A DNA stretch of 64,000 bases from Aquitalea magnusonii (GTDB taxonomy: Bacteria; Pseudomonadota; Gammaproteobacteria; Burkholderiales; Chromobacteriaceae), in the NCBI RefSeq assembly GCF_003202035.1, contig NZ_QJKC01000002.1:251858-315857 (forward strand), written 5' to 3'. The position numbers and the translations under genes are program-made. Within the stretch, counting starts at the first letter, position 1. The number at the start of each line of letters is the position of its first letter. A model generated the notes under the pieces. The model saw nothing but the letters and a program-made list of their open reading frames with translations. It ran no database searches and was not told the DNA's origin. Shown here piece by piece: positions 27,458 through 37,275 of the stretch.

Positions 27458-27470
27458 CAATCTTGCTCCA

Positions 27471-30400
27471 TCAATCTGTTTCTTCCTGGTACTGCAACAA
27501 GCTGCGCAGTGCATCAAAGCGGAAGGCGTCCACCAGGCTCTGGGCACGGCGCAGGAATTCGCCATGCTCGGCCGCCTGTTCGGACAAGGTCTGCAATGCC
27601 GCTTTCACCCCCTTGGGGTAACCCAGCTCCAGCGCCTCGCGCAGCGGGCGCAGCAAGGCAGCATCCGGCAGGGTGAGGCTGGCGGCACTGGCATGCAGGC
27701 TTTGCAGCGTGGTGCCAATTTCAGCCACGGGCTGGCTGTCAGTCTGCCATTCCAGCTGCAAGCGCCTGCCCAGCCAGTCCAGAATGTCGTCGAGGCGGAT
27801 GGGTTTGACGAAGAAATCGGCCGGCAGAATGCCCACATCGTTGTCCTGCCCCTTTTCAAAGGCATTGGCCGAGATGATGGCCAGGGCGGCGGCATCCGCC
27901 ATGCCGCCCTGGGCCTGACGGATGGCGCGCAAGGTCTGCCAGCCGTCCATGCCGGGCATGGCCAGATCCATGAACACTGCATGCGGGCGGAAGGCCGGCA
28001 GCAGTGCCAGACAGTCCTCCCCGCTGCTGGCCTCGGCCAGCTCAAAGCCCAGCGCTTGCAGCATGTGGCGCAGCATGGCGCGGTCCACCGCCTCGTTGTC
28101 CACCAGCAGTATGCGGCGGCGCGGCCCCAGATAGCCGGTACGTTGCTGGCGTGGCAGGGCCTGTTCGGCTTGCTGGCCGTGCAGGGCCGGCAGGAACAGT
28201 CGCACGGTAAACAGCGCGCCCTGCCCCGGCGTGCTGTCCAGGCGGATTTCCCCGCCCATCAGGTCGGTCAGCATCTTGCTGATGGTCAGGCCCAGCCCGC
28301 TACCGCCCTGCTGCGACTGCTTGCCGCGCTCGAACGGCTCAAACAGTCGTGGCTGATCGGCCGGGGCAATGCCCGGGCCGGTATCGCGAATGGTAAAGGT
28401 GGCCATTTCGCGCTGATAGCGCAAGCCCAGGCTGACCTCGCCACGCTCGGTGAACTTGACGGCATTGCCCAGCAGGTTGATCAGGATTTGCCGCAGCCGC
28501 TTTTCATCCGCCCGCACCACCGTTGGCAGCTCGCCTTGCGGAACAAAACTGAAATCCAGCCCCTTTTGCTGCGCCTGCAGGCTGAACATGGCCACCAGCT
28601 GCTGCATGAAGGCGGTGAAGTCCAGCGGGCGCATGTCCAGCGTCAGTTTGCCGCTTTCGATACGGGCGATATCCATGGTGCCTTCAATCACCGACAGCAA
28701 GTGGTCACCACTCCTGCGTACCACCTCCACCGACTGGCGCGCCGCCGGTGGCAGGCTGGCATCAGCATGCAGGATTTGCGCATAGCCCAGAATGCTGTTG
28801 AGCGGAGTGCGCAACTCGTGACTGATGGTGGTGACATAGCGGCTCTTGGCCTGATTGGCTTGCTCTGCCACCTCACGCGCTTGTTGCAATAGCTGGTCGG
28901 TCTGGCGGTGCAGGTCGATCTCACGCTGCAGCAGGCCGGTCTGGCGGCGCGATTCCTCCTGCGCCACTTGCCTGCTGTTATGGGTCAGCACCATCCACCA
29001 GGCCAGTACACTGCTGGCCAGCAACAACACGGCAAACAGGCGGAACAACAAGCCGCCCAGCCCGGCCACCGCGCCTTCCTGCACGGCGATGAAGTACAAC
29101 AGGCCCAGCAAGAGCAGCCAGAAGGTGCTGATACCGGCCATCAGCAATAAATAATGCCCCAGCCCGCGTTGCAGATAAGGCTGCAAGCCGCGTGGCAGCA
29201 GCCGCTGCAACAAGCCCTGCCATTGCGCCGCCAGCGTGGCCTGCGGCTTGCACAAATCGCCGCAACGCACGTCCAGCGTGCAGCACAGCGAGCAGATATG
29301 CCCCTGATACGCCGGGCAAACCACGATGTCCTCGGCCTCGTACTCGCGCTGGCACAGCACGCAGCGGTGATGGGCGTGCGTACTGGCCGAAGGTCGGCGC
29401 GCCAGGTAGTAACGCCCGCCACTGAGCCAGGCAAACAAGGGCGAGAGCAGCAACGCCGCACACATGGCCACCAGCGGTGATAGCGCCTGTGCCACCTCGC
29501 CTAAAGCCCCCAGATGGGCGGCCACCGCCAGCAAGGAGGCCAGCGTCATTGCCCCCAGCCCCACCGGATTGATGTCGTACAGATAGGCCCGGCGAAACTC
29601 GATGCCGCGCGGGCTCAGGCCCAGCGGCTTGTTGATCAGCAAATCCGCCACCACGGTCATGATCCAGGAAATGGCGATATTGCTGTACAAGGCCAGCACC
29701 TGACCCAGTGCCTGGAAGACTTCCAGCTCCATCAGCAACAGGGCAATCAGGGTGTTGAACACCACCCATACCACCCGTCCCGGATGGCTGTGGGTGAGGC
29801 GGGAAAAGAAATTGGACCACGCCAGGCTGCCGGCATAGGCATTGGTGACGTTGATTTTCAGCTGGGACACGATGACAAACAGCGTGGTGGCGGCAATGGC
29901 CAGCTTGCCGTCGCTGAACACGTGGGAATAGGCAATCAGATACATCTGGTTCGGGTCCACCGCCTTGGCCAGCGGCACCGCATTGCGCAGGGCCAGCCAG
30001 GCCAGCAGTGCGCCACCCAGCATCTTGGCCACGCCCGGCAATACCCAGCCCGGCCCGCCCAGCAGGCAGGCCAGCCACCAGCTGCGGGCATTGCCGGCAG
30101 TGCGCGGCGGCATGAAACGCAGATAGTCGGCCTGCTCGCCCATCTGGGTGATCAGCGCAATGCCCACGGCAAAGGCCGCACCAAAACGGCGCAAATCAAA
30201 CTGCATGCCTGCACCCTGCCCACCAGGGTAATGCCACAGCCCTTGCAGGACTGCGGGTTCCTGCCACAGCAAAAACGCATAAGGCAGCACCAGCAACAAC
30301 AGCCACAAGGGTTGGGTCCAGCTTTGCAGACGGCTGATGGCGGTGACGCCATGGGTGACCAGCGGCAGCACCAGCAAGGCGCACAGCAGGTAGCCGGCCA

Positions 30401-30866
30401 CCGGCGGAATGCCAAAACCCAGTTCCAGCGCGTAGGCCATGATGGCCGCTTCCAGCGCAAAAAAGATGAAAGTGAAAGAGGCGTAGATCAGCGAGGTGAC
30501 GGTGGAGCCGATATAGCCGAAACCCGCGCCACGGGTGAGCAGATCCATATCCACTCCGTAGCGGGCGGCATATACCGAGATGGGCAGCCCGGCCAGCAGG
30601 ATCACCAGCCCGGTCAGCAGGATAGCCAGCAAGGCATTGAAAAAACCGGCTTGCACCAGCATGGTGGCACCCACGGCTTCCAGCACCAGAAAAGACGCAG
30701 CACCGCCCAAGGCGGTATTGGCCACCCGCCACAGCGACCACTGGCGAAAGCGGCGCGGGGTAAAGCGCAGGGCGTAGTCTTCCAGCGATTCACGCGCCAC
30801 CCAGCTGTTGTAGTCACGACGCAGCTGGATGACTTGCTGGGGTGGCGATGGCGGCTCTGCGGACAC
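27471..30866 (-). CDS. hybrid histidine kinase with NCS1 (purine/cytosine permease) sensor domain and cysteine cluster
   Basis: 1131 residues from a GTG at 30866 with AGGA 7-8 bases upstream; the open frame continues into lysR without a site. Residues ~30-475 are a whole NCS1 permease-like domain of about twelve helices: LLTRGAGFGYIGS, GEQADYLRFMPP and TNAYAGSLAWSNFF match CodB-type transporters. Residues ~500-540 contain eight to nine cysteines (C-x2-C-x11-C-x7-C-x2-CC-x5-C-x3-C), suggesting a zinc or iron-sulfur site. Two more helices follow (~570-627), then a coiled coil, HisKA with SHELRTPLNS (phospho-His about 682), HATPase with DTGPGIA and GGSGLGL, and a receiver domain with Asp about 965 (MDLAMPGMDG). 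Transporter-fused kinases such as CbrA sense what they bind or carry; this one would sense a nucleobase-like compound. Operon with the regulator downstream. Confidence 0.9.
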   Translation of the reverse strand: MSAEPPSPPQQVIQLRRDYNSWVARESLEDYALRFTPRRFRQWSLWRVANTALGGAASFLVLEAVGATMLVQAGFFNALLAILLTGLVILLAGLPISVYAARYGVDMDLLTRGAGFGYIGSTVTSLIYASFTFIFFALEAAIMAYALELGFGIPPVAGYLLCALLVLPLVTHGVTAISRLQSWTQPLWLLLLVLPYAFLLWQEPAVLQGLWHYPGGQGAGMQFDLRRFGAAFAVGIALITQMGEQADYLRFMPPRTAGNARSWWLACLLGGPGWVLPGVAKMLGGALLAWLALRNAVPLAKAVDPNQMYLIAYSHVFSDGKLAIAATTLFVIVSQLKINVTNAYAGSLAWSNFFSRLTHSHPGRVVWVVFNTLIALLLMELEVFQALGQVLALYSNIAISWIMTVVADLLINKPLGLSPRGIEFRRAYLYDINPVGLGAMTLASLLAVAAHLGALGEVAQALSPLVAMCAALLLSPLFAWLSGGRYYLARRPSASTHAHHRCVLCQREYEAEDIVVCPAYQGHICSLCCTLDVRCGDLCKPQATLAAQWQGLLQRLLPRGLQPYLQRGLGHYLLLMAGISTFWLLLLGLLYFIAVQEGAVAGLGGLLFRLFAVLLLASSVLAWWMVLTHNSRQVAQEESRRQTGLLQREIDLHRQTDQLLQQAREVAEQANQAKSRYVTTISHELRTPLNSILGYAQILHADASLPPAARQSVEVVRRSGDHLLSVIEGTMDIARIESGKLTLDMRPLDFTAFMQQLVAMFSLQAQQKGLDFSFVPQGELPTVVRADEKRLRQILINLLGNAVKFTERGEVSLGLRYQREMATFTIRDTGPGIAPADQPRLFEPFERGKQSQQGGSGLGLTISKMLTDLMGGEIRLDSTPGQGALFTVRLFLPALHGQQAEQALPRQQRTGYLGPRRRILLVDNEAVDRAMLRHMLQALGFELAEASSGEDCLALLPAFRPHAVFMDLAMPGMDGWQTLRAIRQAQGGMADAAALAIISANAFEKGQDNDVGILPADFFVKPIRLDDILDWLGRRLQLEWQTDSQPVAEIGTTLQSLHASAASLTLPDAALLRPLREALELGYPKGVKAALQTLSEQAAEHGEFLRRAQSLVDAFRFDALRSLLQYQEETD

Positions 30867-30966
30867 GGGGCAATCCTGTTGGCGATGACCTGCAGGGCAG
30901 ATGCAAGAAACCTGCCAGCCCCGCTTGGCTAGCCTCCAGCAGGCCGATGGCGCAGGCTGGCCAGCA

Positions 30967-31863
30967 TCATGCTGAAGCCTGGTCCGGCACCAGCTGCAGA
31001 TAGCCATCCACCAGCGCCAGCAAGGCCGCCGCCGCAGGGGTGGGGCTGTCGTGACTGGCCAGATACACCCGGCGGCGCGGGCCATCAAGCACCGGCCGCG
31101 TCACCAGCCCGGCATGCTCCCCGGCCCCCAGCGCCGGCACCATGCCCACCGCACAACCAGCACGCACCAGGTCCACCAGCATGTCGGCATGGTTCACCTC
31201 GAATGTCACCCGCCGCTTGATACCCATTGCCGCAAACGCCATATCAGTCTGCTGCCGCGGGCCGCTGCCGCCCGGCCAGTCCACCAGCGTGCAGCCAGCC
31301 AGCTGTTGCAAATCCAGCTGCGGCAAGGCGGCCAAGGGGTGATCCGGGTGCAGCAGGGCCAGCAGGGGTTCTTCCCACAGCAGACGGGCATCCAGGCCCA
31401 GTACCGGCTCGCCCGGCCACACGCCGAGAAAGGCCACGTCAATCTGCTGCAAGCGCAGTTCTTCCATCATCACATCGCTCATGCGCATGGCCAGTTGCAC
31501 ATCCACCTGCGGATGGCGGCGGTGGTATTGCGCCAGCAGGGCCGGCAAATCCAGCCGGCCAAGCGTGGAGATACTGCCAATGCGCAGGCTGCCGCGGATT
31601 TCCCCGGTGGCGGCCGCCATTTCGTCCTCCAGCCTTTGCGCGGCTTCGCGCACCTGACGGGCATGCCTGACGAAGGTGAGCCCGGCAGGGGTCAGCGTGA
31701 CCTGGCGCGAGGTGCGCTCAAACAGCCTGGCACCAAACTCCTGTTCCAGCCGGGCAATCTGGTGGCTGAGCGCCGATTGCACGGTATGACAGCGCTCGGC
31801 AGCACGGGTGAAGTTTTCTTCTTCGGCCACCGCCAGCACGTAATCAATCTGGCGCAAATTCAT
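30967..31863 (-). CDS. LysR family transcriptional regulator
   Basis: 298 residues. MNLRQIDYVLAVAEEENFTRAAERCH and QSALSHQIARLEQEFGARLFERT (in pieces) form the LysR helix-turn-helix; residues ~90-295 are the substrate domain (GSLRIGSISTLGRLDLPALL). It is divergent from the MFS gene at 32104, its likely target, with repeat copy C between them. It lies 100 bases upstream of the hybrid kinase on the same strand and could be read with it. Effector unknown. Confidence 0.88.
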   Translation of the reverse strand: MNLRQIDYVLAVAEEENFTRAAERCHTVQSALSHQIARLEQEFGARLFERTSRQVTLTPAGLTFVRHARQVREAAQRLEDEMAAATGEIRGSLRIGSISTLGRLDLPALLAQYHRRHPQVDVQLAMRMSDVMMEELRLQQIDVAFLGVWPGEPVLGLDARLLWEEPLLALLHPDHPLAALPQLDLQQLAGCTLVDWPGGSGPRQQTDMAFAAMGIKRRVTFEVNHADMLVDLVRAGCAVGMVPALGAGEHAGLVTRPVLDGPRRRVYLASHDSPTPAAAALLALVDGYLQLVPDQASA

Positions 31864-31954
31864 TCAATCCATCTCGTTTCACGATGAAAAACATGAAAAC
31901 AATACATTGGAGTCATTCTTTAGGCCAGTAGATACTGCCCCGGCATGCATTAAA

Positions 31955-32065
31955 AGCCGCTGACAAAACAGCGTAGCGTCCCTGGAGCAAAGCGCACCGA
32001 CGCCGACACTACACAAAAGTACGGCAAGGAGGCGCAACGCAGCAGCAGGGTTTTTGTTAGCGGCT
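31955..32065 (-). repeat. palindromic-ended intergenic repeat, copy C (inverted)
   Basis: About 111 bases in the opposite orientation to copies A and B, from AGCCGCTGACAAAACAGCG to TTTTTGTTAGCGGCT. The left arm is slightly decayed (CTGACAAAA for CTAACAAAA). It lies between the divergent lysR and MFS genes, where it could influence both promoters. Confidence 0.75.
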
Positions 32066-32103
32066 CTGACAACACCCTGCGCAGCCACACCGAAAGCACA
32101 CAC

Positions 32104-33333
32104 ATGCACACCACCCACACCCTTCCCCACCCCGGCCAAGCACATGGCGGGCTCAGCCCGCTGCTGATGTGGCTGATGACGGTAGCCACCGGCCTGGCCG
32201 TGGCCGGTAATTATTACGCCCAGCCCTTGCTGCCGGAAATCAGCCACGCGCTGGGCATTCGCGCGGCCAGTGCCGGCAGCATCATCACCACGGCGCAACT
32301 GGGCTATGCCCTGGGTTTGCTGCTGATTGTGCCGCTGGGCGACATGCTGGAGCGGCGGCGACTGATCATCAGCATGATGCTGCTGGCCAGTTGCGGCCTG
32401 TTGATCAGCGCCACGGCGGGCAGCATCAGCCAGCTATTGCTGGGCACCGCCATGGCCGGTGTGTGTTCGGTGGTGGCGCAAATCCTGCTGCCGCTGGGTG
32501 CCAGCCTGGCCAGCGAAGCCGAACGCGGCCGGGTGGTGGGCACCATCATGAGCGGCCTGCTCACCGGCATTTTGCTGGCGCGCACCGTGGCCGGCAGCCT
32601 GGCCGACCTGGGCGGCTGGCACACCGTGTACTGGTGCGGCAGCAGCGGCATGCTGCTGATGACGCTGGTACTGGCCCGTCAGCTGCCGCACACGCCTGCC
32701 ACAGCGGGCTTGCGCTATGGACAGCTGCTACAGTCGGTACTGCGCCTGTTTGTGGAAGAACCCAGCCTGCGCCTGCGCGGGCTGCTGGGTGCCATGTCCT
32801 TTGCCACCTTCAGCGTGATGTGGACTTCGGTCGCCTTCTTGCTGTCTGCGCCGCCGTTTGGCTTTTCCAACAGCACCATCGGCCTGTTTGGCCTGGCCGG
32901 GGCTGCCGGGGCCTTGTCGGCCAATATCGTGGGACGGCTGAGTGACCAGGGCCGTGGCGCGCTGGCCTCCCGGCTCAGCCTGGGGCTGATGTTGCTGGCC
33001 TGGTTGCCGCTGGCCTTGGCACCGCACTCGATTACCGCCCTGCTGCTGGGCATCCTGCTGCTGGACCTGGGGGTGGCCGGCTGCCATGTCAGCAATCAGG
33101 GGGCGATTTACCGCATCCGGCCAGAAGCCCGTAACCGGCTGACCTCGGCCTACATGACCAGCTATTTCATCGGCGGGGCAGCCGGTTCGCTGGCATCCGC
33201 CTGGGCCTATGGCCACTGGGGCTGGACGGGCGTGGTGCTGACCGGCGCAGCGTGCAGCCTCACTGGCGTGTGCGCCTGGGCCTTGTCCGGCCCGCGCTAT
33301 CAGGGTCTGGCGACGGGCGGTGCCAACAGCTGA
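32104..33333 (+). CDS. MFS transporter (drug/metabolite exporter type)
   Basis: 409 residues with about twelve membrane helices after a His/Pro-rich N-terminus. MTVATGLAVAGNYYAQPLLPEI and the loop-2/3 motif LGDMLERRRLIISMML (read in parts) match the group that includes AraJ-like and YnfM-like exporters. VGRLSDQGRGALASR is the repeated motif in the second half. It is divergent from a LysR regulator and overlaps the end of the convergent cdh gene by 34 bases. Substrate not predictable. Confidence 0.85.
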   Translation: MHTTHTLPHPGQAHGGLSPLLMWLMTVATGLAVAGNYYAQPLLPEISHALGIRAASAGSIITTAQLGYALGLLLIVPLGDMLERRRLIISMMLLASCGLLISATAGSISQLLLGTAMAGVCSVVAQILLPLGASLASEAERGRVVGTIMSGLLTGILLARTVAGSLADLGGWHTVYWCGSSGMLLMTLVLARQLPHTPATAGLRYGQLLQSVLRLFVEEPSLRLRGLLGAMSFATFSVMWTSVAFLLSAPPFGFSNSTIGLFGLAGAAGALSANIVGRLSDQGRGALASRLSLGLMLLAWLPLALAPHSITALLLGILLLDLGVAGCHVSNQGAIYRIRPEARNRLTSAYMTSYFIGGAAGSLASAWAYGHWGWTGVVLTGAACSLTGVCAWALSGPRYQGLATGGANS

Positions 33334-34082
33334 CAGTCATGGTCCTGCACATCCCCTTCGGAGGAGGCAAAGTTACCGGCCAGCACATCCGCCTTGCTGG
33401 CCAGTAGCCAGAAGCCCGGCCCGTCGGCCAGGCGGGTGGCAATCACCGCCAGCGTGTAGCTACCCATCTGCCCACTGGCGCCGGCCACCTCATCGGCCAG
33501 CAAGCGAAACGGTTGCACGCCATCCAGCGTGTCACCCGGCACGGCACGCGCCAGATAGGCATGGCCGTTGATGCCGCCCGGCAAGGGTTGCCACTGCGGG
33601 CCAATGCCTGCCTGCTGCAAGCGGGCCGGCAGTTCTGGCCGGACGCAGGAAACATGGATATGCAGCTGGTTCTGGCTGCGGCCCCATTGCGAGTTCACCG
33701 TCAGCGCCAGCGCCTCGCGCGGCAAGGGGCTGCCGTGCAGCCGCTCCATCCATCGCCGTGCCTGCCAGGCGGCGGCCCAGTAGTCCGGGGCATCCGCCTG
33801 CAATAGCAAGGGGCTTTCAATGCCACTGACCCGCGCGGTGGGAATCAACAGATATTGCAGCACGCCGTGGATGTCCTTGAGCACGGCATGCCCCTGTGCC
33901 TCGCCCTGCGCCATGTCAAGTTGGGCACAGGGGGCCGGGTCCTCTGCCTGCTGCCAGTGCGGCACACATTGCTGATGCACGATTTGCCACAAGGCATCGG
34001 CATTGGCGGCATGCACCGCCCACGACACCAGTAAGCCCAGCAGCGCCAGCGCGGCACTGCCGCGGAAGATTTTCACCGTCAT
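33300..34082 (-). CDS. cdh: CDP-diacylglycerol pyrophosphatase
   Basis: 260 residues from the ATG at 34082. Residues 1-25 form an N-terminal membrane anchor or uncleaved signal (AALALLGLLVSWAVHA). NADALWQIVHQQCVPHW and the HIT-like catalytic stretch SQNQLHIHVSCVRPEL, with His-x-His, identify the enzyme that splits CDP-diacylglycerol into CMP and phosphatidate at the inner membrane. GGINGHAYLARAV and the late SEGDVQDHDCQLL agree with the family. The stop codon lies within the end of the convergent MFS gene. Confidence 0.88.
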   Translation of the reverse strand: MTVKIFRGSAALALLGLLVSWAVHAANADALWQIVHQQCVPHWQQAEDPAPCAQLDMAQGEAQGHAVLKDIHGVLQYLLIPTARVSGIESPLLLQADAPDYWAAAWQARRWMERLHGSPLPREALALTVNSQWGRSQNQLHIHVSCVRPELPARLQQAGIGPQWQPLPGGINGHAYLARAVPGDTLDGVQPFRLLADEVAGASGQMGSYTLAVIATRLADGPGFWLLASKADVLAGNFASSEGDVQDHDCQLLAPPVARP

Positions 34083-34144
34083 GGAATGGTGCTTTCGCCA
34101 GAGGAAAAACCGCATGATCAATCAAGCAGGTGACAAACCGTCGC

Positions 34145-35362
34145 TCAGCGCGGCGGCAGCAGGCTGGGCAGCGGCCAGCGCTTGACCGTCCACCAGGCAT
34201 AGCCGCCCAGTGTGGCCGACAAGCCCAGCGACACCACGAAATAACCGGCCGGACCGATGGCGGCCATCACCGCCGAGCACAATAGCGGCCCCAGCGTGCC
34301 ACCCAGCGCATACACCATCAGCAGCGAGGCGCTGACCTCCACCCGATGGCGCGCTGGCATGGCATCGTTGGCGATGCCGCTAAGCGTGCCGTAAAAGGTA
34401 AAGGCCACCGACACATACACCATCACCAGCGGCAGCATCCAGCCGGTGTTCAGCAACTGGGTCAGGATCAGCGACAGCACCGCCACCACCAGTGCGCAGC
34501 GCGCCAATAGTGTGGCGCGGTCGCTGCTGTCAGCCCATTTGCCCATCGGCCATTGCAATAGCGGTGCCGCCAGCAAGGCCAGGCCCATGAAGCTGGCAAT
34601 GTCCGCGGGCGTGCGGCCGGACTGGCTGAGCATGGCCGGCAGCATGGTATAGAAGGCACTGTTGAAGCAACCGGCCAGCAAGGCTCCGGCCAGACTGAGC
34701 GGGGCACGCCGCCCCAGCAGGCGCAGGGTGCGCATGGCCCGCGCCAGCACATTGCCCGGCGGCTGTGCCGCCAGCACTTGCGGACGCTGCTGGGTCAGGG
34801 TGACCGGGATGATGGCCAGGGCAAACAGCATGGCCACGATGATGAAGGGCCAGCCAGCCTGGCTGAACGGCAGCTTGAGCAGCCACTGGCCGGCACTGGC
34901 GCCCAGATAGCTGATGATCAGGTAGAGCGAAAACAGCTGGCCGCGCTGGCTGTTGCTGACACAGCCGTTAAGCCAGCTTTCCACCACCATGTAGATGCCC
35001 ACCATGGCCAGACCATTGCCCAGCCGCGCCAGCAGCCACAGCCAGGGCGTGGTGAACAGCGCCTGGCACAGGGTCAGCACGCAGATGATGGCGGTAAGCG
35101 CGGCAAAGGCACGGTGATGGCCATACTGGCGGATCATGCCGCTGCAAAAGAAACCGCCCATGAAAAAACCGGCATAGTAGGCCGACTGCACCATGCCGGC
35201 CACCGCTACCGGCACGCCATTGGCCAGCAGGCTGAGCGAGGTTTCGGTGCTGCCCAGCGCATTGCCCACCACCAGCAAGGCATAGGCCAGCAACAGGCTG
35301 GCCACCGCCCGCAGCATGCTGCGCCAGCTACGCTCCACCACCGTCAGCCCATCCATGCGCAT
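34145..35362 (-). CDS. MFS transporter (YcaD-like)
   Basis: 405 residues if the ATG at 35362 is used, which follows AAGGGG; a GTG at 35377 is an alternative. About twelve helices. VESWLNGCVSNSQRGQLFSLY and AYYAGFFMGGFFCSGMIRQYG mark the YcaD subgroup, the same as the protein at 21679 but clearly divergent from it. It follows the proV-proW-proX operon on the same strand but is separated from it by the terminator at 35484-35511. Function unknown. Confidence 0.85.
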   Translation of the reverse strand: MRMDGLTVVERSWRSMLRAVASLLLAYALLVVGNALGSTETSLSLLANGVPVAVAGMVQSAYYAGFFMGGFFCSGMIRQYGHHRAFAALTAIICVLTLCQALFTTPWLWLLARLGNGLAMVGIYMVVESWLNGCVSNSQRGQLFSLYLIISYLGASAGQWLLKLPFSQAGWPFIIVAMLFALAIIPVTLTQQRPQVLAAQPPGNVLARAMRTLRLLGRRAPLSLAGALLAGCFNSAFYTMLPAMLSQSGRTPADIASFMGLALLAAPLLQWPMGKWADSSDRATLLARCALVVAVLSLILTQLLNTGWMLPLVMVYVSVAFTFYGTLSGIANDAMPARHRVEVSASLLMVYALGGTLGPLLCSAVMAAIGPAGYFVVSLGLSATLGGYAWWTVKRWPLPSLLPPR

Positions 35363-35483
35363 GCCACCCCTTGTCACGCCGGTTCAAAACAATGTCATTA
35401 TGCTGCCACATCAGCAGCCCTGCTGTTCACCATCCGACCTGTGCGACCTGGCTTGCGCATGGCACGCGGCATGACGGGACAAA

Positions 35484-35511
35484 CAGAAACCGCCCACAGG
35501 GAAGTGGGCGG
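35484..35511 (-). terminator. intrinsic terminator after proV
   Basis: On the minus strand an 8-bp stem (CCGCCCAC / GTGGGCGG) is followed by TTTCTGTTTG. It lies about 30 bases beyond the proV stop codon. Confidence 0.7.
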
Positions 35512-35539
35512 CCTCTTGTCATACCGCTGCCGTGGCGCT

Positions 35540-36364
35540 TCAGCCGGCCAAAGGCTGTAACGCCCGCTTTTCGACAAAGCGCTGCACATAGTGATCGGCA
35601 GGTCGGGTGAGGATATCAGTTGGCGTGCCGACCTGCACCAGCTGACCGTCACGCAGGATGGCTATGCGGCTGCCAATGCGTAGCGCTTCGTCCAGATCAT
35701 GGCTGATGAACACGATGGTCTTGTGCAGGCTGGACTGCAACTGCAGCAATTGTTCCTGCATCTCGCTGCGGATCAACGGGTCCAGCGCGCTAAACGCCTC
35801 GTCCATCAGGATGATCTCGGTATCCGCGGCCAGCGCACGCGCCAGGCCAACCCGCTGCCGCATGCCACCGGACAGTTCATCCGGATACTTGGCCTCATAG
35901 CCGGCCAGCCCCACCTTGCCCAGCCAGTTGCCGGCCCGCGCCAGAGCCTCGCCGCGCGCCACCCCCTTGGTCAGCAGCGCATAGGCGGCGTTTTCCAGCA
36001 CGGTCTGGTGCGGCAACAGGCCAAAGCCCTGGAACACCATGCTGATCTTGTTACGGCGCAAGTCCTGCAATTGTTTTTCGTCATAACGCAGGATGTCTTC
36101 GCCATCGATCAGGATTTCACCGCTGCTAGGATCGATCAGGCGGTTCAGATGCCTGACCAGCGTGGATTTGCCCGAGCCGGACAGCCCCATGATGACAAAG
36201 ATTTCCCCAGCCTCGATGCTGAGGCTGACATCGATCAAGCCGACATTGGCACCGGTCTTTTCCAGCACCTCGGCCTTGTCGCAATGCTGGCGCAACAAGG
36301 CCATCACCCGCTCGCCCTGTGGCCCGAACACCTTGTATACATGGCGCACTTCTATCTTGCTCAT
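35540..36364 (-). CDS. proV: glycine betaine/choline-type ABC transporter ATP-binding protein
   Basis: 274 residues. Walker A is GLSGSGKST near 59-67, the signature is [17 protein letters not shown], Walker B is [16 protein letters not shown] and the switch is [24 protein letters not shown] and [13 protein letters not shown] are typical of ProV/ChoV proteins. It ends right after the nucleotide-binding domain, so the C-terminal CBS pair that senses ionic strength in E. coli ProV (400 residues) is absent; osmotic gating is therefore unlikely. Overlaps proW by 4 bases. Confidence 0.9.
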   Translation of the reverse strand: MSKIEVRHVYKVFGPQGERVMALLRQHCDKAEVLEKTGANVGLIDVSLSIEAGEIFVIMGLSGSGKSTLVRHLNRLIDPSSGEILIDGEDILRYDEKQLQDLRRNKISMVFQGFGLLPHQTVLENAAYALLTKGVARGEALARAGNWLGKVGLAGYEAKYPDELSGGMRQRVGLARALAADTEIILMDEAFSALDPLIRSEMQEQLLQLQSSLHKTIVFISHDLDEALRIGSRIAILRDGQLVQVGTPTDILTRPADHYVQRFVEKRALQPLAG

Positions 36365-37248
36365 GCTGTTGCTCCTGCCGTTTTTTTCAGCCGCAGCGCC
36401 TTTTTCAGCCGGCCGTCCTGCCCATAAGCCTGGCTGATGCGGTCGATGACGATGGCCAGGATGACAATGGCCAGGCCCGACTGCATGCCCTTGCCCATAT
36501 CCATATTGTTGATGCCGGCCAGCACATCCTCACCCAGGCCGCGCGAACCGATCATCGAAGCGATCACTACCATGGCCAATGCCATCATGATGGACTGGTT
36601 GACGCCGGCCATGATGCTGGGCCGGGCCAGCGGCAGTTGCACGCCAAACAGCAATTGCCAGCGGGTGGTGCCAAAAGAACGGGCAGCCTCCAGCAAGTCG
36701 CCATCCACCTGGCGTATGCCCAGATCGGTCAGCCGCACCAGTGGCGGCAAGGCATAGATGACCGTGGCGAAGATGGCCGGCACCTTGCCCAGGCCAAACA
36801 GCATCAGCACCGGAATCAGGTAGACAAAGGTGGGCAGGGTCTGCATGACATCCAGCACCGGCACCAGCAGCCAGCGCAGGCGCTGACTGCGCGACATCAT
36901 GATGCCCAGCGGCACGCCGACCAGCATGGTCAGCACGGTGGCCACCACCATCAGTGCCAGGGTCTGCATCAGCTTGTCCCACAAGCCCAGGCAGCCTATC
37001 AGGTACAGACCGGCCACCATCAGCGCGGTCACCCCCTTGCGGCGGGTGCCGTGATAACACAGCACGGCCACCGTCAATAACACCAGTAGCGGCGGCAGGG
37101 CGAGCAAGGCCTGTTCCAGCGGCACCAGCAAGGTGGTGAGCAAAACGGCCGTCAACTGATGGAACAGGTCGCCGTATTCGCGTACCAGCCAGCTGACAAA
37201 CTGGTTGATGCTGTCGGCAAACGAAAACTGCAGAAATATATCCGGCAT
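36361..37248 (-). CDS. proW: glycine betaine/choline-type ABC transporter permease
   Basis: 295 residues with about six helices. [22 protein letters not shown] is the amphipathic start typical of choline/betaine permeases, and [32 protein letters not shown] (seen in two parts) is the EAA-type loop that contacts the ATPase. [21 protein letters not shown] is the ProW C-terminal hallmark. Couples uptake of a quaternary amine to ProV. Confidence 0.92.
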   Translation of the reverse strand: MPDIFLQFSFADSINQFVSWLVREYGDLFHQLTAVLLTTLLVPLEQALLALPPLLVLLTVAVLCYHGTRRKGVTALMVAGLYLIGCLGLWDKLMQTLALMVVATVLTMLVGVPLGIMMSRSQRLRWLLVPVLDVMQTLPTFVYLIPVLMLFGLGKVPAIFATVIYALPPLVRLTDLGIRQVDGDLLEAARSFGTTRWQLLFGVQLPLARPSIMAGVNQSIMMALAMVVIASMIGSRGLGEDVLAGINNMDMGKGMQSGLAIVILAIVIDRISQAYGQDGRLKKALRLKKTAGATA

Positions 37249-37275
37249 GGAATCATCCTTTTCATGCGAATCCGA

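Noticed and set aside
33300-33333. 34-base overlap of the convergent MFS and cdh genes as a sign of a frameshift
   Set aside because: Both proteins end with plausible tails and both frames are clean; convergent overlaps of this size are ordinary.
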